NCBI RefSeq assembly: GCF_001864835.1
Contig: NZ_MJGI01000002.1
Location: 57,775 to 105,281 of the forward strand
DNA length: 47,507 nt
From: Curtobacterium sp. MCBA15_001
GTDB lineage: Bacteria > Actinomycetota > Actinomycetes > Actinomycetales > Microbacteriaceae
Direction of reading: 5' to 3'
Shown in pieces: positions 34,330-43,766 of the stretch. Positions within the stretch are counted from its first letter, which is position 1. Every line of letters begins with the position of its first letter. The notes under the pieces are model-generated. The model was not told the origin of the DNA, did no database searches, and worked only from the letters and a program-made list of their open reading frames with translations. The translations under genes were made by a program, and so were the position numbers.

Positions 34330-35472
34330 CTACGCGACGGGGACGATGATGTCCCGGACCAGGGCGTCGAGCTGCGCATCGGCGTCCAGGAACTGCCGCA
34401 GGGTCGTCACCGTCGCACCGAACCGCTCGAACTCGTCGATGGTCATGCCGTCCACGTCGTACCCGCGCGCGAACTCCGGCGTGGCAGCCCGCAGCGCGTC
34501 GAGTACGTGCGCGGGGACCGCGTCGTCGATGGCGTCCGGACGGAACGGGAACGCGTTGTCGTTGATGTCCTTCGACCACTGGAACGGCGGCGACACCACG
34601 AGGTCCCCGCCCTGGAACTCCGACCACTGCAACGCGTTCCGGAACGCAGCGACGAGGACCCGTGCGCGGTAGCCGCGCTCCTGGAAGACCCGGTACGCAT
34701 GCTTGACGGCAGCGACGCCCGCCCACTCCAGGTACCCGGGGTCGATCAGGACGTGGTCGCGCTTGACGACGGTCTTCAGCCAGTCGTCCAGGCGCCCGGC
34801 CATCAGCGTGACGACGTGGCCGAACTCCTGCTCGGGCAGCCCTTCCGCCGCACGACGGTCCAGCGCGCGTTCGATCGCCGCCCCCACGGCGACGACCTGC
34901 GCCACCGTGAAGGAGACCGTCGCGTTGATCGACACCCCGCGGTAGGCGGCTTCCTCGATGGCCGCGATGCCGGTCTTCGTCGCGGGGATCTTCACGATGA
35001 TGTTCGGGGCGAGGCCCGAGAAGCGCACCGCCTGCTCGACGAGCGCGTCGGCGTCGCGGTGGAGGCGGGGGTCGGTCTGCATGCTGAGCCGACCGTTCCG
35101 ACCACCCGAGGCCTCGAACGCGGGCAACAACTGTGCGGCGGCGGCGATCGAGAGCTCCTCGACGGCCTTCCACCCGATCCAGGACTCCCCCGCGGTCGGG
35201 TGTTCCTCGGCGATCGCCCGGATGCGCGGCACCCAGGTCCCCGGGTCCTGCTTGATGCAGGTGTACGCGATGACGGGGTTGCACGTCGCTCCCACCGCGC
35301 CGTACTCGTGGATCGCGGTCGACAGCTCTCGCGGATCGGCGGAGTCGTTCCACAGCGCGGTGACGGTCTGCTCTGCTGCCTGCAGGGTGACAGGGCGGGT
35401 GTCGACCACGCGTTCGGTCGACGTCTCGAGCGTGGCGCTCGTCGGTGCAGTCGTGATCGGTGCAGTCGTCAT
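34330..35472 (-). CDS. Transaldolase-family protein
   Basis: This 380-residue protein has the transaldolase Schiff-base lysine in IIVKIPATKTG, with GVSINATVSF and the CNPVIAYT segment near residue 60. The long form matches actinobacterial Tal. Its ATG overlaps the iolH-like gene by ATGA, so it is part of the inositol operon rather than the pentose-phosphate cluster. A transaldolase could exchange three-carbon units with an inositol-derived keto-sugar phosphate; this is inference. The N-terminus repeats ITTAP because of a 15-bp tandem repeat in the DNA. Confidence 0.9.
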   Translation of the reverse strand: MTTAPITTAPTSATLETSTERVVDTRPVTLQAAEQTVTALWNDSADPRELSTAIHEYGAVGATCNPVIAYTCIKQDPGTWVPRIRAIAEEHPTAGESWIGWKAVEELSIAAAAQLLPAFEASGGRNGRLSMQTDPRLHRDADALVEQAVRFSGLAPNIIVKIPATKTGIAAIEEAAYRGVSINATVSFTVAQVVAVGAAIERALDRRAAEGLPEQEFGHVVTLMAGRLDDWLKTVVKRDHVLIDPGYLEWAGVAAVKHAYRVFQERGYRARVLVAAFRNALQWSEFQGGDLVVSPPFQWSKDINDNAFPFRPDAIDDAVPAHVLDALRAATPEFARGYDVDGMTIDEFERFGATVTTLRQFLDADAQLDALVRDIIVPVA

Positions 35473-36338
35473 CGGTGCAGTCCCTTCGTGATCGTGTCGA
35501 GCTGGAAGCGCGAGACCTCGTCGGCGTGCTCGTCCTCGGCGAAGACGCTGGACACGGCGACGGTGTCCGGTCGGGAGGAGAACCCGACCCGGTCGAGCGC
35601 GGCCCAGAACGCGTCGAAGTCGACGTCGCCCTGGCCGACCGGCAGGTGCTGGTGGACGCGGACGGGGTTGCCCGGCGGGTTCGTGATGTAGCGCAGCCCG
35701 TGCGACCGGTGGTGGTCGTAGGCGTCGGCGACGTGGACCAACTGGAGCGAGTCGCCCGCGGCGTCGATGACCTCGTCCATGTTGCCGCCGTAGTGGAAGG
35801 TGTGGCAGGCGACGTACACGAAGCCGACGTGCTTGGAGTTCAGCCCCCGGATGACCCGGAGTGCCTCGAGCCCGTCCTCGACGAAGTCGTCCGGATGCGG
35901 GTCGATGAGCACGCGCAGGTCGGCGGCCTCGATGATCGGCAGCAGTTCCTCCATCGAGCGGTAGAACGCGTCCTCGGACTCCTCGGGGCGCTCAGGCCGG
36001 CCGGAGAACTCGGTGTTGATGGTGTCCACGCCGAGCCGCTTCGTGATCTCGATGACGCGCTTCCACTTCGCGACGGCTGCTTCTCGCGCATCGCGGTCAG
36101 GGCCGGACCAGCGCAGCACCGGCAGCACGCTCGCCACCTGGACTCCGGCGTCCGAGCAGGCCGCAGCGAACGCGTCGACCAGGTCGTCGTCGGCCTTGGG
36201 GTGTCGGAAGAACGGGATGAAGTCCCTGTGCGGGGTCAGCTGGAGGTACTCGTAGCCGAGGTCGGCGACCTTCTGCGGGAACTCCAGCAGCGACAGGTCG
36301 TGGTGGAACGGCGTCGGGTCGAGGGCGATCTTCGGCAC
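35469..36338 (-). CDS. iolH: Sugar phosphate isomerase/epimerase, IolH-like
   Basis: This 289-residue xylose-isomerase-like TIM-barrel protein starts MPKIALDPTPFHHDLSLLEF. The length and the N-terminal DPTPF pattern resemble IolH. Metal-ligand type residues are in DTINTEFSG, LIDPHPDDF, LVHVADAYDHH and HQHLPVGQGDVDF. It may isomerise or epimerise an inositol ring intermediate. It has a GTG start 3 bp after the iolG stop and overlaps the transaldolase gene. The symbol is a best match, not proven. Confidence 0.8.
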   Translation of the reverse strand: MPKIALDPTPFHHDLSLLEFPQKVADLGYEYLQLTPHRDFIPFFRHPKADDDLVDAFAAACSDAGVQVASVLPVLRWSGPDRDAREAAVAKWKRVIEITKRLGVDTINTEFSGRPERPEESEDAFYRSMEELLPIIEAADLRVLIDPHPDDFVEDGLEALRVIRGLNSKHVGFVYVACHTFHYGGNMDEVIDAAGDSLQLVHVADAYDHHRSHGLRYITNPPGNPVRVHQHLPVGQGDVDFDAFWAALDRVGFSSRPDTVAVSSVFAEDEHADEVSRFQLDTITKGLHR

Positions 36339-36341
36339 GGA

Positions 36342-37391
36342 CTACGCCCCCTGCAGCGCGGCGGTGGTCTCGTAGAACGCCGGCTTCGCCGTGGCGTAGG
36401 TGACGGTCTCGAGCGCACCGGACTGCTGCGCACGGACCGCGACCTCGGCGACGACGGACGCGGTGTAGCCGTCCCAGGCGCTCGGCCCGTCGATGCCGCC
36501 CTGCTTGGCGGCGTCGACCCAGCGCTGGACCTCTTCGTCGTAGGCGGCACCGAAGCGCTCGACGAACGACGGCGTGACCCCTTGCCCGGAGACGCCGTGC
36601 GACACCAGGTTGAGCGAGGTCTCGCGGCCGATGTAGGCCACACCCGACTCGAACACGGCGTCGGTGGTGACCTGGTAACCGAACTGGGCGTTCACGTTGA
36701 TCTCGACGATCGCCATGGTGCCGGACTCGGTGGTGAACAGCACGAACTGCGGCTCGGGCAGGTCGGCCGGCGCCAGGGAGTTCCTGCGGGGCTTCTTGAC
36801 CTCGACGCTCGTGATCGGCTCACCGGTGATGAACGGGATGATGTCGATCTCGTGGATCACCGAGTCGTGGATCAGCATCGACTCGCTGAAGTTCGGCGGG
36901 GTGGTCGGGTTCCGGTGCGCGTGGTGCAGGGCGAGCAGGGCGCCGTTCGACCCGGACTCGCGCAGGGCTCGGAGTTCCTGGTACCCCTTGTCGAAGCGGC
37001 GCATGAAGCCGACCTGGATCTTCGGGCGGTCCGACGACGCCTGCTCGAGCTCCACGATCCGCAGGGAGTCCTCGGCGCTCGTCGTCAGCGGCTTCTCGCA
37101 CAGCACCGCGAGTCCGCGCTCGATCGCCGGCACCAGGACGGGCTCGTGCAGGAACCCGGGCGTCGCGACGATGACGGCGTCGATCGCGGTGGCGTCGAGC
37201 GCTTCCTCGAACGAGGCGGCGGTGATCGCACCGGGCGCCTTCTCGGCCGCCGCGGTCGCACGGGCGGTGTCGGGGTCGACGATCGCGACGACGTCGGCAC
37301 CGGCGATCGTCGAGGTGATCCGGCGGATGTGGTCGCTGCCCATGGCGCCCGCGCCGACGACGGCGACGCGGAGGTTGTCAGTGGTGCTCAT
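36342..37391 (-). CDS. iolG: Inositol 2-dehydrogenase
   Basis: This 349-residue Gfo/Idh/MocA enzyme oxidises myo-inositol to scyllo-inosose with NAD. The Rossmann motif is VAVVGAGAMGSDHI, the EKP motif is LCEKPLTT, and the catalytic His/Asp region is DSVIHEIDIIPF, with the QVGFMRRFDKGY segment typical of IolG. AGGAGA precedes ATG 37391. It sits mid-operon between the iolE-like and iolH-like genes. Confidence 0.93.
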   Translation of the reverse strand: MSTTDNLRVAVVGAGAMGSDHIRRITSTIAGADVVAIVDPDTARATAAAEKAPGAITAASFEEALDATAIDAVIVATPGFLHEPVLVPAIERGLAVLCEKPLTTSAEDSLRIVELEQASSDRPKIQVGFMRRFDKGYQELRALRESGSNGALLALHHAHRNPTTPPNFSESMLIHDSVIHEIDIIPFITGEPITSVEVKKPRRNSLAPADLPEPQFVLFTTESGTMAIVEINVNAQFGYQVTTDAVFESGVAYIGRETSLNLVSHGVSGQGVTPSFVERFGAAYDEEVQRWVDAAKQGGIDGPSAWDGYTASVVAEVAVRAQQSGALETVTYATAKPAFYETTAALQGA

Positions 37392-37429
37392 GCTGTTCTC
37401 CTGCAGTGGTGTGGTGGGTCGCTCAGCCG

Positions 37430-38350
37430 TCAGGACGCGCGGGCGGCCGAGGTCGAGCCGAAGATGTGCTGGAACGTGCGCTCGGCGATGGGACCGGGGG
37501 CGTCGACGGAGCAGCCGTACATGTCCTGCTCGACGATGCCGAAGATCGCCGGGTTGATCGCGGCGACGGCCTCGATGATCGGCGCGAGCGCGGGCGTGCC
37601 GTTCGGCGGCTCGGTCATGATCCCCTGCGACACCGCGGTGGCGAACGGCACGTCGTTCTTCAGCACGTCGAACAGCAGGTCGGTGTCCACCTGCTTCAGG
37701 TGCAGGTAGCCGATGCGTTCGGGGTGCTCGGCGATGAGCTTGAGGTTGTCGCCGCCGTAGTAGGCGAAGTGCCCGGTGTCCAGGCAGAGGTTCGTGTACT
37801 GCGGATCCGTCACCGACAGGAAGCGCACGGTCTCCTTGTACGTGCCGACGTGGCTGTCGGCGTGCGTGTGGAACTGCTGGTGCACCCCGAACTCCTCCAG
37901 CAGCGCCTTGCCGAGTTGGTCGTGGCCCGCACCCAGGCGCTTCCACTGGTCGTCCGTCAGCGTGCGGGACTCGAGCACCTCTTCGGTGGCGTCGGAGCGC
38001 CACAGGTCCGGGATGGTCACGAGGTGCTCGGCGCCCAGCGCCGCGGCGAGTCCGGCGACGGCCACGGCCTGGTCCCAGGCGCGCTGGAACTGGTCGTCAC
38101 CCTTGTGGAACCCGGTGAACACGGTGCCGGCCGACAGCTTGAGTCCGCGCGACTCGAGCTCGTCGGACAGCTGCGACGGGTCCGTCGGCAGGTAGCCGTA
38201 GGGGCCGAGCTCGATCCACTCGTACCCGGCGGCGCTCGCCTCGTCGAGGAAGCGCTGCCACGGCACCTGCTTCGGGTCGTCCGGGAACCAGACGCCCCAC
38301 GAGTCGGGGGCGGTGCCGATGCGGATGGAGGCGGCGGGGGTTTCGGTCAT
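37430..38350 (-). CDS. iolE: Inosose dehydratase/isomerase, IolE-like
   Basis: This 306-residue xylose-isomerase-like TIM-barrel protein starts SIRIGTAPDSWGVWFPDDP. The IolE step removes water from scyllo-inosose to give the diketone that IolD hydrolyses. Landmarks are GYEWIELGPYGYLPTD, FHTHADSHVG and LCLDTGHFAYYGGDN, which hold the metal-ligand Glu, His and Asp. IolI isomerases have the same fold, so E versus I cannot be separated by eye. ATG 38350. It follows iolD with a 37-bp gap. Confidence 0.82.
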   Translation of the reverse strand: MTETPAASIRIGTAPDSWGVWFPDDPKQVPWQRFLDEASAAGYEWIELGPYGYLPTDPSQLSDELESRGLKLSAGTVFTGFHKGDDQFQRAWDQAVAVAGLAAALGAEHLVTIPDLWRSDATEEVLESRTLTDDQWKRLGAGHDQLGKALLEEFGVHQQFHTHADSHVGTYKETVRFLSVTDPQYTNLCLDTGHFAYYGGDNLKLIAEHPERIGYLHLKQVDTDLLFDVLKNDVPFATAVSQGIMTEPPNGTPALAPIIEAVAAINPAIFGIVEQDMYGCSVDAPGPIAERTFQHIFGSTSAARAS

Positions 38351-38387
38351 GTCGACGTGGGTCTCTCTGCGGTGGTGGTCGGGGTGG

Positions 38388-40316
38388 CTAGCCGAGCAGG
38401 GGGCGCTGTGCCGCGACCTGCCGCTCGTACGCAGCGCGGGCCTGCTGGGTGCTCGGGAGGGTCGAGGTCTGTGCGACCGGGACGTCCCACCACCCGTCGC
38501 CCTCGGGGCCGTACACGAGCGGGTCGGAGTTGATGTGCACGAGCGTGGTGTGGTCGTTCGCCTTGGCCTGGCGCACCGCGGCCTTGAGGTCCTCGATCGC
38601 ATCCGGACCCGGCTGGACCTCGATCACGTCGACGCCGTAGGACCGGGCGTTCGCGGCGAGGTCGACCGGCAGCGGGGCGCCGTCCTCGAACGACTGGGTC
38701 TCGTCCAGGTAGCGGTACCGCGTGCCGTAGCGCTCGGACCCGACGGTCTCGGACAGGTGCCCGATCGAGGCGTACCCGTGGTTCTGGATGAGCACGACGA
38801 TGATCTTGATGCCTTCGGCCACCGCGGTGACGAGTTCGGTGTGCAGCATCAGGTAGGAGCCGTCGCCGACCATGACGATGGTGTCCCGGTCGGGGGCACC
38901 GCGACGGACCCCGATCCCGCCGGCGATCTCGTAGCCCATGCACGAGAAGGCGTACTCGACGTGGTACCCGAGCTCGTCACGCACCCGCCACAGCTTGTGC
39001 AGGTCGCCGGGCAGCGATCCGGCTGCCTGGACGACGACGTCGCGGGGATCGGAGACGGACTGCACCGCGCCGATGATCTCGGGCTGGCCGGGCAGGGCGT
39101 TGCCGGACGGCGCGAACGCGGCGTCGACGGCCGTGTCCCATGCGGACTTCCGTGCCGCGATCTCGGCGGCGTACTCGGCGTCCACGACGAACGCCGCGTC
39201 GGACGTCAGCGACGCGGACAGGGCGACCAGGGCCTCCCGGGCGTCCGCGACCACCGGCAGCTGCGAGCCGTGCTTGTACGCGTCGAACGCGGCCACGTTG
39301 ACGTTGACGAACGTGACGTCGGGGTTCTGGAACGCGGTGCGCGACGCGGTCGTGAAGTCGCTGTAGCGCGTCCCGATCCCGATCACCACGTCGGCCTGGG
39401 CAGCAATCGCGTTGGCGGCCGCCGTGCCGGTGGCGCCGATGCCGCCGAGGTACTGCGGGTGGTCCCAGGCGAGCGCACCGCCGCCGGCCTGCGAGGTGCC
39501 GACCGGGATGCCGGTGGCCTCGACGAAGGCGCGCAGCTCGGCAGCGGCGTCCGCGTACAGGACCCCGCCGCCGGCGACGATGACCGGACGGGCAGCACTG
39601 CGGATCGCGGCCACGGCACGCTCGAGCGGTCTGCGCTCGGGCAGCGGGCGCCGGATGTGCCACTCGCGCGGCTGCAGGAACGCGACGGGGACGTCGAGCT
39701 GCTCGGCCTGGACGTCCTCGGGCAGGGCGATCGTGACCGCACCGGTCTCGGCCGGATCGGTCAGGACCCGCATGGCGGCCAGGGCGATCGAGAAGAGCTG
39801 CTCGGGGCGCTCCACGCGGTCGAAGTAGCGTGACAGCGGGCGGAACGCGTCGGTCACCTGCAACGAGGTGTCGTGCGGCAACTCGATCTGCTGCAGCACC
39901 GGGTCCGTGGTGCGCGTGGCGAACGTGTCCGACGGCAGCAGCAGCGCCGGCAGCCGGTTCGTCGTCGCCAGGGCAGCGGCGGTCAGCATGTTCGCGGCGC
40001 CCGGGCCGACCGACGCCGTCGCGGCGAAGGTGGCACGGCGACGGTGCATCCGGGCGAAACCGACGGCCTCGTGCACCATCGCCTGCTCGTTGCGGGCCTG
40101 GTGGTACGGCAGCAACCCGGGCTGCTCGACGTGCAGCTGCTTGATCGCCTGCCCGACGCCGGCGACGTTGCCGTGGCCGAAGATGCCGAAGATCCCCGGG
40201 ATGGTGCGCTCGCGGACGTCGCCGTCGACGGTCCACTGGTTGGCCAGGAACTCGACCAGGGCCTGGCCGACGGTCATCCGGCGTGTCGTTCCGGACTGGC
40301 GCTGCGCGGTGCTCAC
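38388..40316 (-). CDS. iolD: 3D-(3,5/4)-trihydroxycyclohexane-1,2-dione acylhydrolase
   Basis: This 642-residue ThDP-dependent enzyme opens the inositol ring to 5-deoxyglucuronate. Three ThDP-fold domains are recognisable. The IolD-specific start reads TVGQALVEFLANQW...IFGIFGHGNVAG. The ThDP-binding GDGSYLMLHTEL...QNHGYASIG segment is at about residues 480-515. GTG 40316 overlaps the iolB stop by 4 bp and is preceded by GAGAGGGAG; this makes the protein standard in length. Confidence 0.95.
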   Translation of the reverse strand: MSTAQRQSGTTRRMTVGQALVEFLANQWTVDGDVRERTIPGIFGIFGHGNVAGVGQAIKQLHVEQPGLLPYHQARNEQAMVHEAVGFARMHRRRATFAATASVGPGAANMLTAAALATTNRLPALLLPSDTFATRTTDPVLQQIELPHDTSLQVTDAFRPLSRYFDRVERPEQLFSIALAAMRVLTDPAETGAVTIALPEDVQAEQLDVPVAFLQPREWHIRRPLPERRPLERAVAAIRSAARPVIVAGGGVLYADAAAELRAFVEATGIPVGTSQAGGGALAWDHPQYLGGIGATGTAAANAIAAQADVVIGIGTRYSDFTTASRTAFQNPDVTFVNVNVAAFDAYKHGSQLPVVADAREALVALSASLTSDAAFVVDAEYAAEIAARKSAWDTAVDAAFAPSGNALPGQPEIIGAVQSVSDPRDVVVQAAGSLPGDLHKLWRVRDELGYHVEYAFSCMGYEIAGGIGVRRGAPDRDTIVMVGDGSYLMLHTELVTAVAEGIKIIVVLIQNHGYASIGHLSETVGSERYGTRYRYLDETQSFEDGAPLPVDLAANARSYGVDVIEVQPGPDAIEDLKAAVRQAKANDHTTLVHINSDPLVYGPEGDGWWDVPVAQTSTLPSTQQARAAYERQVAAQRPLLG

Positions 40317-41215
40317 GCGTTCTCCCTCTCGTACGGCAGACGCGGGTCGAGCTGCTCGCTCGCCCACACGCTGCGGACCCAGCCGTGCGCCGGGTCGTCG
40401 GTGATGTTCCAGACGCGTTCCGGGTCGGGCCCGGCCATCACGTTGAGGTAGTACATGTCGTAGCCCGGTGCGGCCACAGCGGGACCGTGCCAGCCGTACG
40501 GCACCAGGGCGATGTCGCCGGTGCGGACCTGACGGAACTCGTCGATCGGCCGGTCGTCCGAGGCGTAGGTGCGGTGCAGGGCGAAGGGCTCGGCGGCGTC
40601 GGGGGCGTCCACACCACGTGCCACGTCGGACTCGTAGTAGTAGATCTCCTCGAGGTCCGACTCCTGCCCGGGCACGGTGGTGTCGTGCTTGTGCGGCGGG
40701 TACGAGGACCAGTTGCCTGCGGGGGTGATCACCTCGCAGACGATCGCCTTCACCGCGTCGAGCGCTGCCGGGGTGCCGAAGTTGTGCACCTGACGACTCG
40801 ACTGGCCGGCGCCGCGGAGCTCGACCGGGACGGCCTGGCGCGGGATGTACGTGCTCGCGGCGACCTGGTCGGTCGGGACCTCGGCGACGGCGAACCGGCC
40901 CGTCCCGGTGATCGTGGCGGACGAGCCGGACCCCAGGTAGAGCACGTCCGTCGGGCCGTCGAAGACGCTGGCACGCCCCTCGAGTCGTTGCGACCCGTCA
41001 CCGGCGGCACCGGCGTAGGTCACGTCGAAGCTCCCCGCGAGCGGTACGACGATGCGCTCCACCGCGGCGGCCTGGAGGCGCAGTTCACGCCCGTCTTCGA
41101 GCGTCGCCGTCCGCAGACCGGTGTGCGCCCAGCCCGCGATGCGGCCGTCGACCACGTCGGTCCAGCCGTCCTCGGAGCGACTGCCCCGAGGGATGAACCA
41201 GCTGTCGTTCGTCAT
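40313..41215 (-). CDS. iolB: 5-deoxy-glucuronate isomerase
   Basis: This 300-residue bicupin isomerises 5-deoxyglucuronate to 2-deoxy-5-keto-gluconate. The metal-binding cupin segment is visible as SSYPPHKHDT with a downstream Glu in LEEIYYYE, and PYGWHGPAVAAPGYDMYYLNVMAG is characteristic of IolB. It lies 8 bp after iolA and overlaps iolD, so translation is coupled. Confidence 0.95.
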   Translation of the reverse strand: MTNDSWFIPRGSRSEDGWTDVVDGRIAGWAHTGLRTATLEDGRELRLQAAAVERIVVPLAGSFDVTYAGAAGDGSQRLEGRASVFDGPTDVLYLGSGSSATITGTGRFAVAEVPTDQVAASTYIPRQAVPVELRGAGQSSRQVHNFGTPAALDAVKAIVCEVITPAGNWSSYPPHKHDTTVPGQESDLEEIYYYESDVARGVDAPDAAEPFALHRTYASDDRPIDEFRQVRTGDIALVPYGWHGPAVAAPGYDMYYLNVMAGPDPERVWNITDDPAHGWVRSVWASEQLDPRLPYERENA

Positions 41216-41223
41216 CGGTGTGC

Positions 41224-42747
41224 TCAGCCGTTCGACGGGAAGCCGAGGTTGATGCCGCCGTGCGACGGGTCCAACCAGCGGGACGTGATGGCCTTCTGCC
41301 GGGTGAAGAAGCTCACGCCGTCGGCACCGTACGCCTTGTGGTCACCGAACAGCGAGTTCTTCCAGCCGCCGAACGAGTAGTACGCGACCGGGACCGGGAT
41401 CGGCACGTTGATGCCGATCATGCCGACCTGCACGTCGCGCTGGAAGCGTCGGGCTGCGCCGCCGTCGTTCGTGAAGATCGCGGTGCCGTTGCCGTACGCG
41501 CCGGAGTTGATCAGCTCGAGGCCTTCCTCGTAGGACGCGACCCGCACGACCGACAGCACCGGGCCGAAGATCTCCTCGGTGTAGACGCGGCTGGTGGTCG
41601 GCACCTTGTCGATGAGCGTCGGGCCGAGCCAGAAGCCGTTCTCGTCGCCGTCGGGCTGCACCGTGCGGCCGTCCACCACCACGGTCGCACCGTCCTGCTC
41701 GGCGACCTCGATGTACGAGGCGACCTTGTCGCGGTGCTGCTTCGTGACGAGCGGGCCCATGTCACAGCCACGACGTCCGTCACCGATGCGCAGCGTCGCC
41801 GCGCGGTCCTTGATCTTCGCGATCAGTTCGTCGGCGACCGGCTCGACGGCGACGACGACCGAGATCGCCATGCAGCGCTCACCCGCGGAGCCGAACCCGG
41901 CGTTGATCGCGTTGTCGGCGACCAGGTCGAGGTCGGCGTCGGGCAGCACGAGCATGTGGTTCTTCGCGCCGCCGAGGGCCTGCACGCGCTTGCCGTGCGC
42001 CGTCCCGGTCTCGTACACGTACTGCGCGATGGGCGTGGACCCCACGAACGAGATCGACTCGACGTCGGGGCTCGTGAGCAGCCCGTCGACGGAGAGCTTG
42101 TCACCGTTCAGCACGTTGAAGACGCCGTCGGGCAGCCCGGCTTCCTGGAACTTCTGCGCCAGCCAGATGGCGGCGCTCGGGTCCTTCTCGCTCGGCTTGA
42201 GCACGACGGTGTTGCCGGCCGCGATCGCGATCGGCAGGAACCACAGCGGCACCATCGCCGGGAAGTTGAAGGGACTGATGATCCCCACGACGCCGAGCGG
42301 CTGCCGGATCGAGTAGACGTCGATGCCGGTCGACACCTGGTCGCTGAACTCGCCCTTCATCAGGCTCGGGATGCTCGTCGCCAGCTCGACGACTTCTTGC
42401 CCGCGGGCGATCTCGCCCAGGGCGTCGTCGATGACCTTGCCGTGCTCGCTCGTGATGATCTCGGCGAGCTCGGCCTTGTCGCGGTTCAGGACCTCGCGGA
42501 AGGCGAAGAGGATCTGCTGCCGCTTGGCGAGGGACAGGTCAGCCCAGGCCGGGAACGCCGCCTTCGCGCTCGCGATCGCCGCCTGGACCTCGGCCTCGTC
42601 GGCCAGCGCGACCTGCTTCGTGGCGACACCGAGGGCGGGGTCGTACACGGGAGCGACCCTGGCGGGCGCTGCGCCGGAGGAGGATGCGACGTGCTTGCCG
42701 TTGATCCAGTGGCCGACGGTCGTGGTGGTCTGGTCGGTGATGGTCAT
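41224..42747 (-). CDS. iolA: CoA-acylating methylmalonate-semialdehyde dehydrogenase
   Basis: This 507-residue ALDH converts malonate semialdehyde, the last inositol intermediate, to acetyl-CoA and carbon dioxide. It has the catalytic Cys in SAGERCMAIS, the PFNFPAMVPLWF segment and ALGGAKNHM, where the usual catalytic Glu position differs as in the MmsA family. The ATG overlaps the aldolase stop by 4 bp. With the aldolase upstream it completes the pathway to central metabolism. Confidence 0.95.
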   Translation of the reverse strand: MTITDQTTTTVGHWINGKHVASSSGAAPARVAPVYDPALGVATKQVALADEAEVQAAIASAKAAFPAWADLSLAKRQQILFAFREVLNRDKAELAEIITSEHGKVIDDALGEIARGQEVVELATSIPSLMKGEFSDQVSTGIDVYSIRQPLGVVGIISPFNFPAMVPLWFLPIAIAAGNTVVLKPSEKDPSAAIWLAQKFQEAGLPDGVFNVLNGDKLSVDGLLTSPDVESISFVGSTPIAQYVYETGTAHGKRVQALGGAKNHMLVLPDADLDLVADNAINAGFGSAGERCMAISVVVAVEPVADELIAKIKDRAATLRIGDGRRGCDMGPLVTKQHRDKVASYIEVAEQDGATVVVDGRTVQPDGDENGFWLGPTLIDKVPTTSRVYTEEIFGPVLSVVRVASYEEGLELINSGAYGNGTAIFTNDGGAARRFQRDVQVGMIGINVPIPVPVAYYSFGGWKNSLFGDHKAYGADGVSFFTRQKAITSRWLDPSHGGINLGFPSNG

Positions 42748-43766
42748 GCGTTGCTTCCTTCCGGGACGGGCGTGTTCATCGTGGCGGACGCATCGCGCTC
42801 CGCACCGCCGTCGTGAGCAGATGTGGAGAACCCGCGCCGGGCCTCCTGGCTGTGGACGAGCCCGGCCGCGACGTCCACGGCGGACGCGACGTCCCCGTCC
42901 GGCGGGTACAGCAGGGTGCGTCCGACGACCAGGCCACGGACGCCGGGCAGGGCCAGGGCGTTCGCCCAGCGGGCGTACGTCTCCAGCGGCCGCGACGAGG
43001 GGTCCCCGCCGAGCAGCAGGGTGGGCAGCGTCGTGGCCGCCATCACGCGCTCCATGTCCTCGACCACGGGGATCTTCAGCCAGCTGTAGGCGCTGGACTC
43101 CCCGAGCCCGGCAGCGATCGCCATCGACGTGATGACCGCGTCGGCGGTCAGGTCGTTGACGACCTTGCCGTCGCGCCAGTCGGACATGAACGGCTCGAGC
43201 ATGATCGGCAGCCGGTGCGCCGCGGCTTCGGAGACGGCGCGTGCCGTCGCTTCGAGGGTCGGCGCGGTGCCGGCGTCGGACAGGTTCACGCGGACGAGCA
43301 GCTTGGCGAAGTCGAGCCCGGCCTGCTTGATCGCGGCGGCCGAGTACGCGGTGTACCGGTCGTCCATCTCGAACGTGGCGCCGCGGAGCCCGCCGCGGTT
43401 CATCGACCCGACGACGACCTTGCCGTCCAGTGCGCCCAGGAGCGCGAGGTCCTCGAGGATGTCCGGCGTGCCGAGCACCCCGTCGACGCCCGGCCGACCG
43501 AGGGCGACGACGAGCCGTTCGAGCAGGTCGTACCGGTCGGCCATCGCGGACGCGTCGTCACGGACTGCCAGCGCACCGCGGGCCGGGTGGTCGGCGGCGA
43601 CGATGAAGAGCTTGCCGTCGTCGCCGAGCAGGGGACGCCGGACGCGCGCAGCGAGGGTCTCGGCGACGACGTGGGGCGAGCCGGCGCGGACGTCGCGCAG
43701 CCGCTGGAAGGCGCCGCTGCTGATCGCGGTGCCGGCGATGGTGCTGGTGCTGGTGGACTCAGGCAC
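42744..43766 (-). CDS. DeoC/FbaB-like aldolase, probable IolJ equivalent
   Basis: This 340-residue TIM-barrel aldolase fills the place of IolJ, which splits 2-deoxy-5-keto-gluconate 6-phosphate into malonate semialdehyde and DHAP. Segments FIVAADHPARGAL, KLLVRVN, IMLEPFMSDW and LLLGGDPSSRP resemble the class I DeoC/LacD family found in actinobacterial iol clusters. The GTG at 43766 has AGGAGG upstream and overlaps the iolC stop by 8 bp. The assignment follows from family and position; the substrate is inferred. Confidence 0.85.
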   Translation of the reverse strand: MPESTSTSTIAGTAISSGAFQRLRDVRAGSPHVVAETLAARVRRPLLGDDGKLFIVAADHPARGALAVRDDASAMADRYDLLERLVVALGRPGVDGVLGTPDILEDLALLGALDGKVVVGSMNRGGLRGATFEMDDRYTAYSAAAIKQAGLDFAKLLVRVNLSDAGTAPTLEATARAVSEAAAHRLPIMLEPFMSDWRDGKVVNDLTADAVITSMAIAAGLGESSAYSWLKIPVVEDMERVMAATTLPTLLLGGDPSSRPLETYARWANALALPGVRGLVVGRTLLYPPDGDVASAVDVAAGLVHSQEARRGFSTSAHDGGAERDASATMNTPVPEGSNA

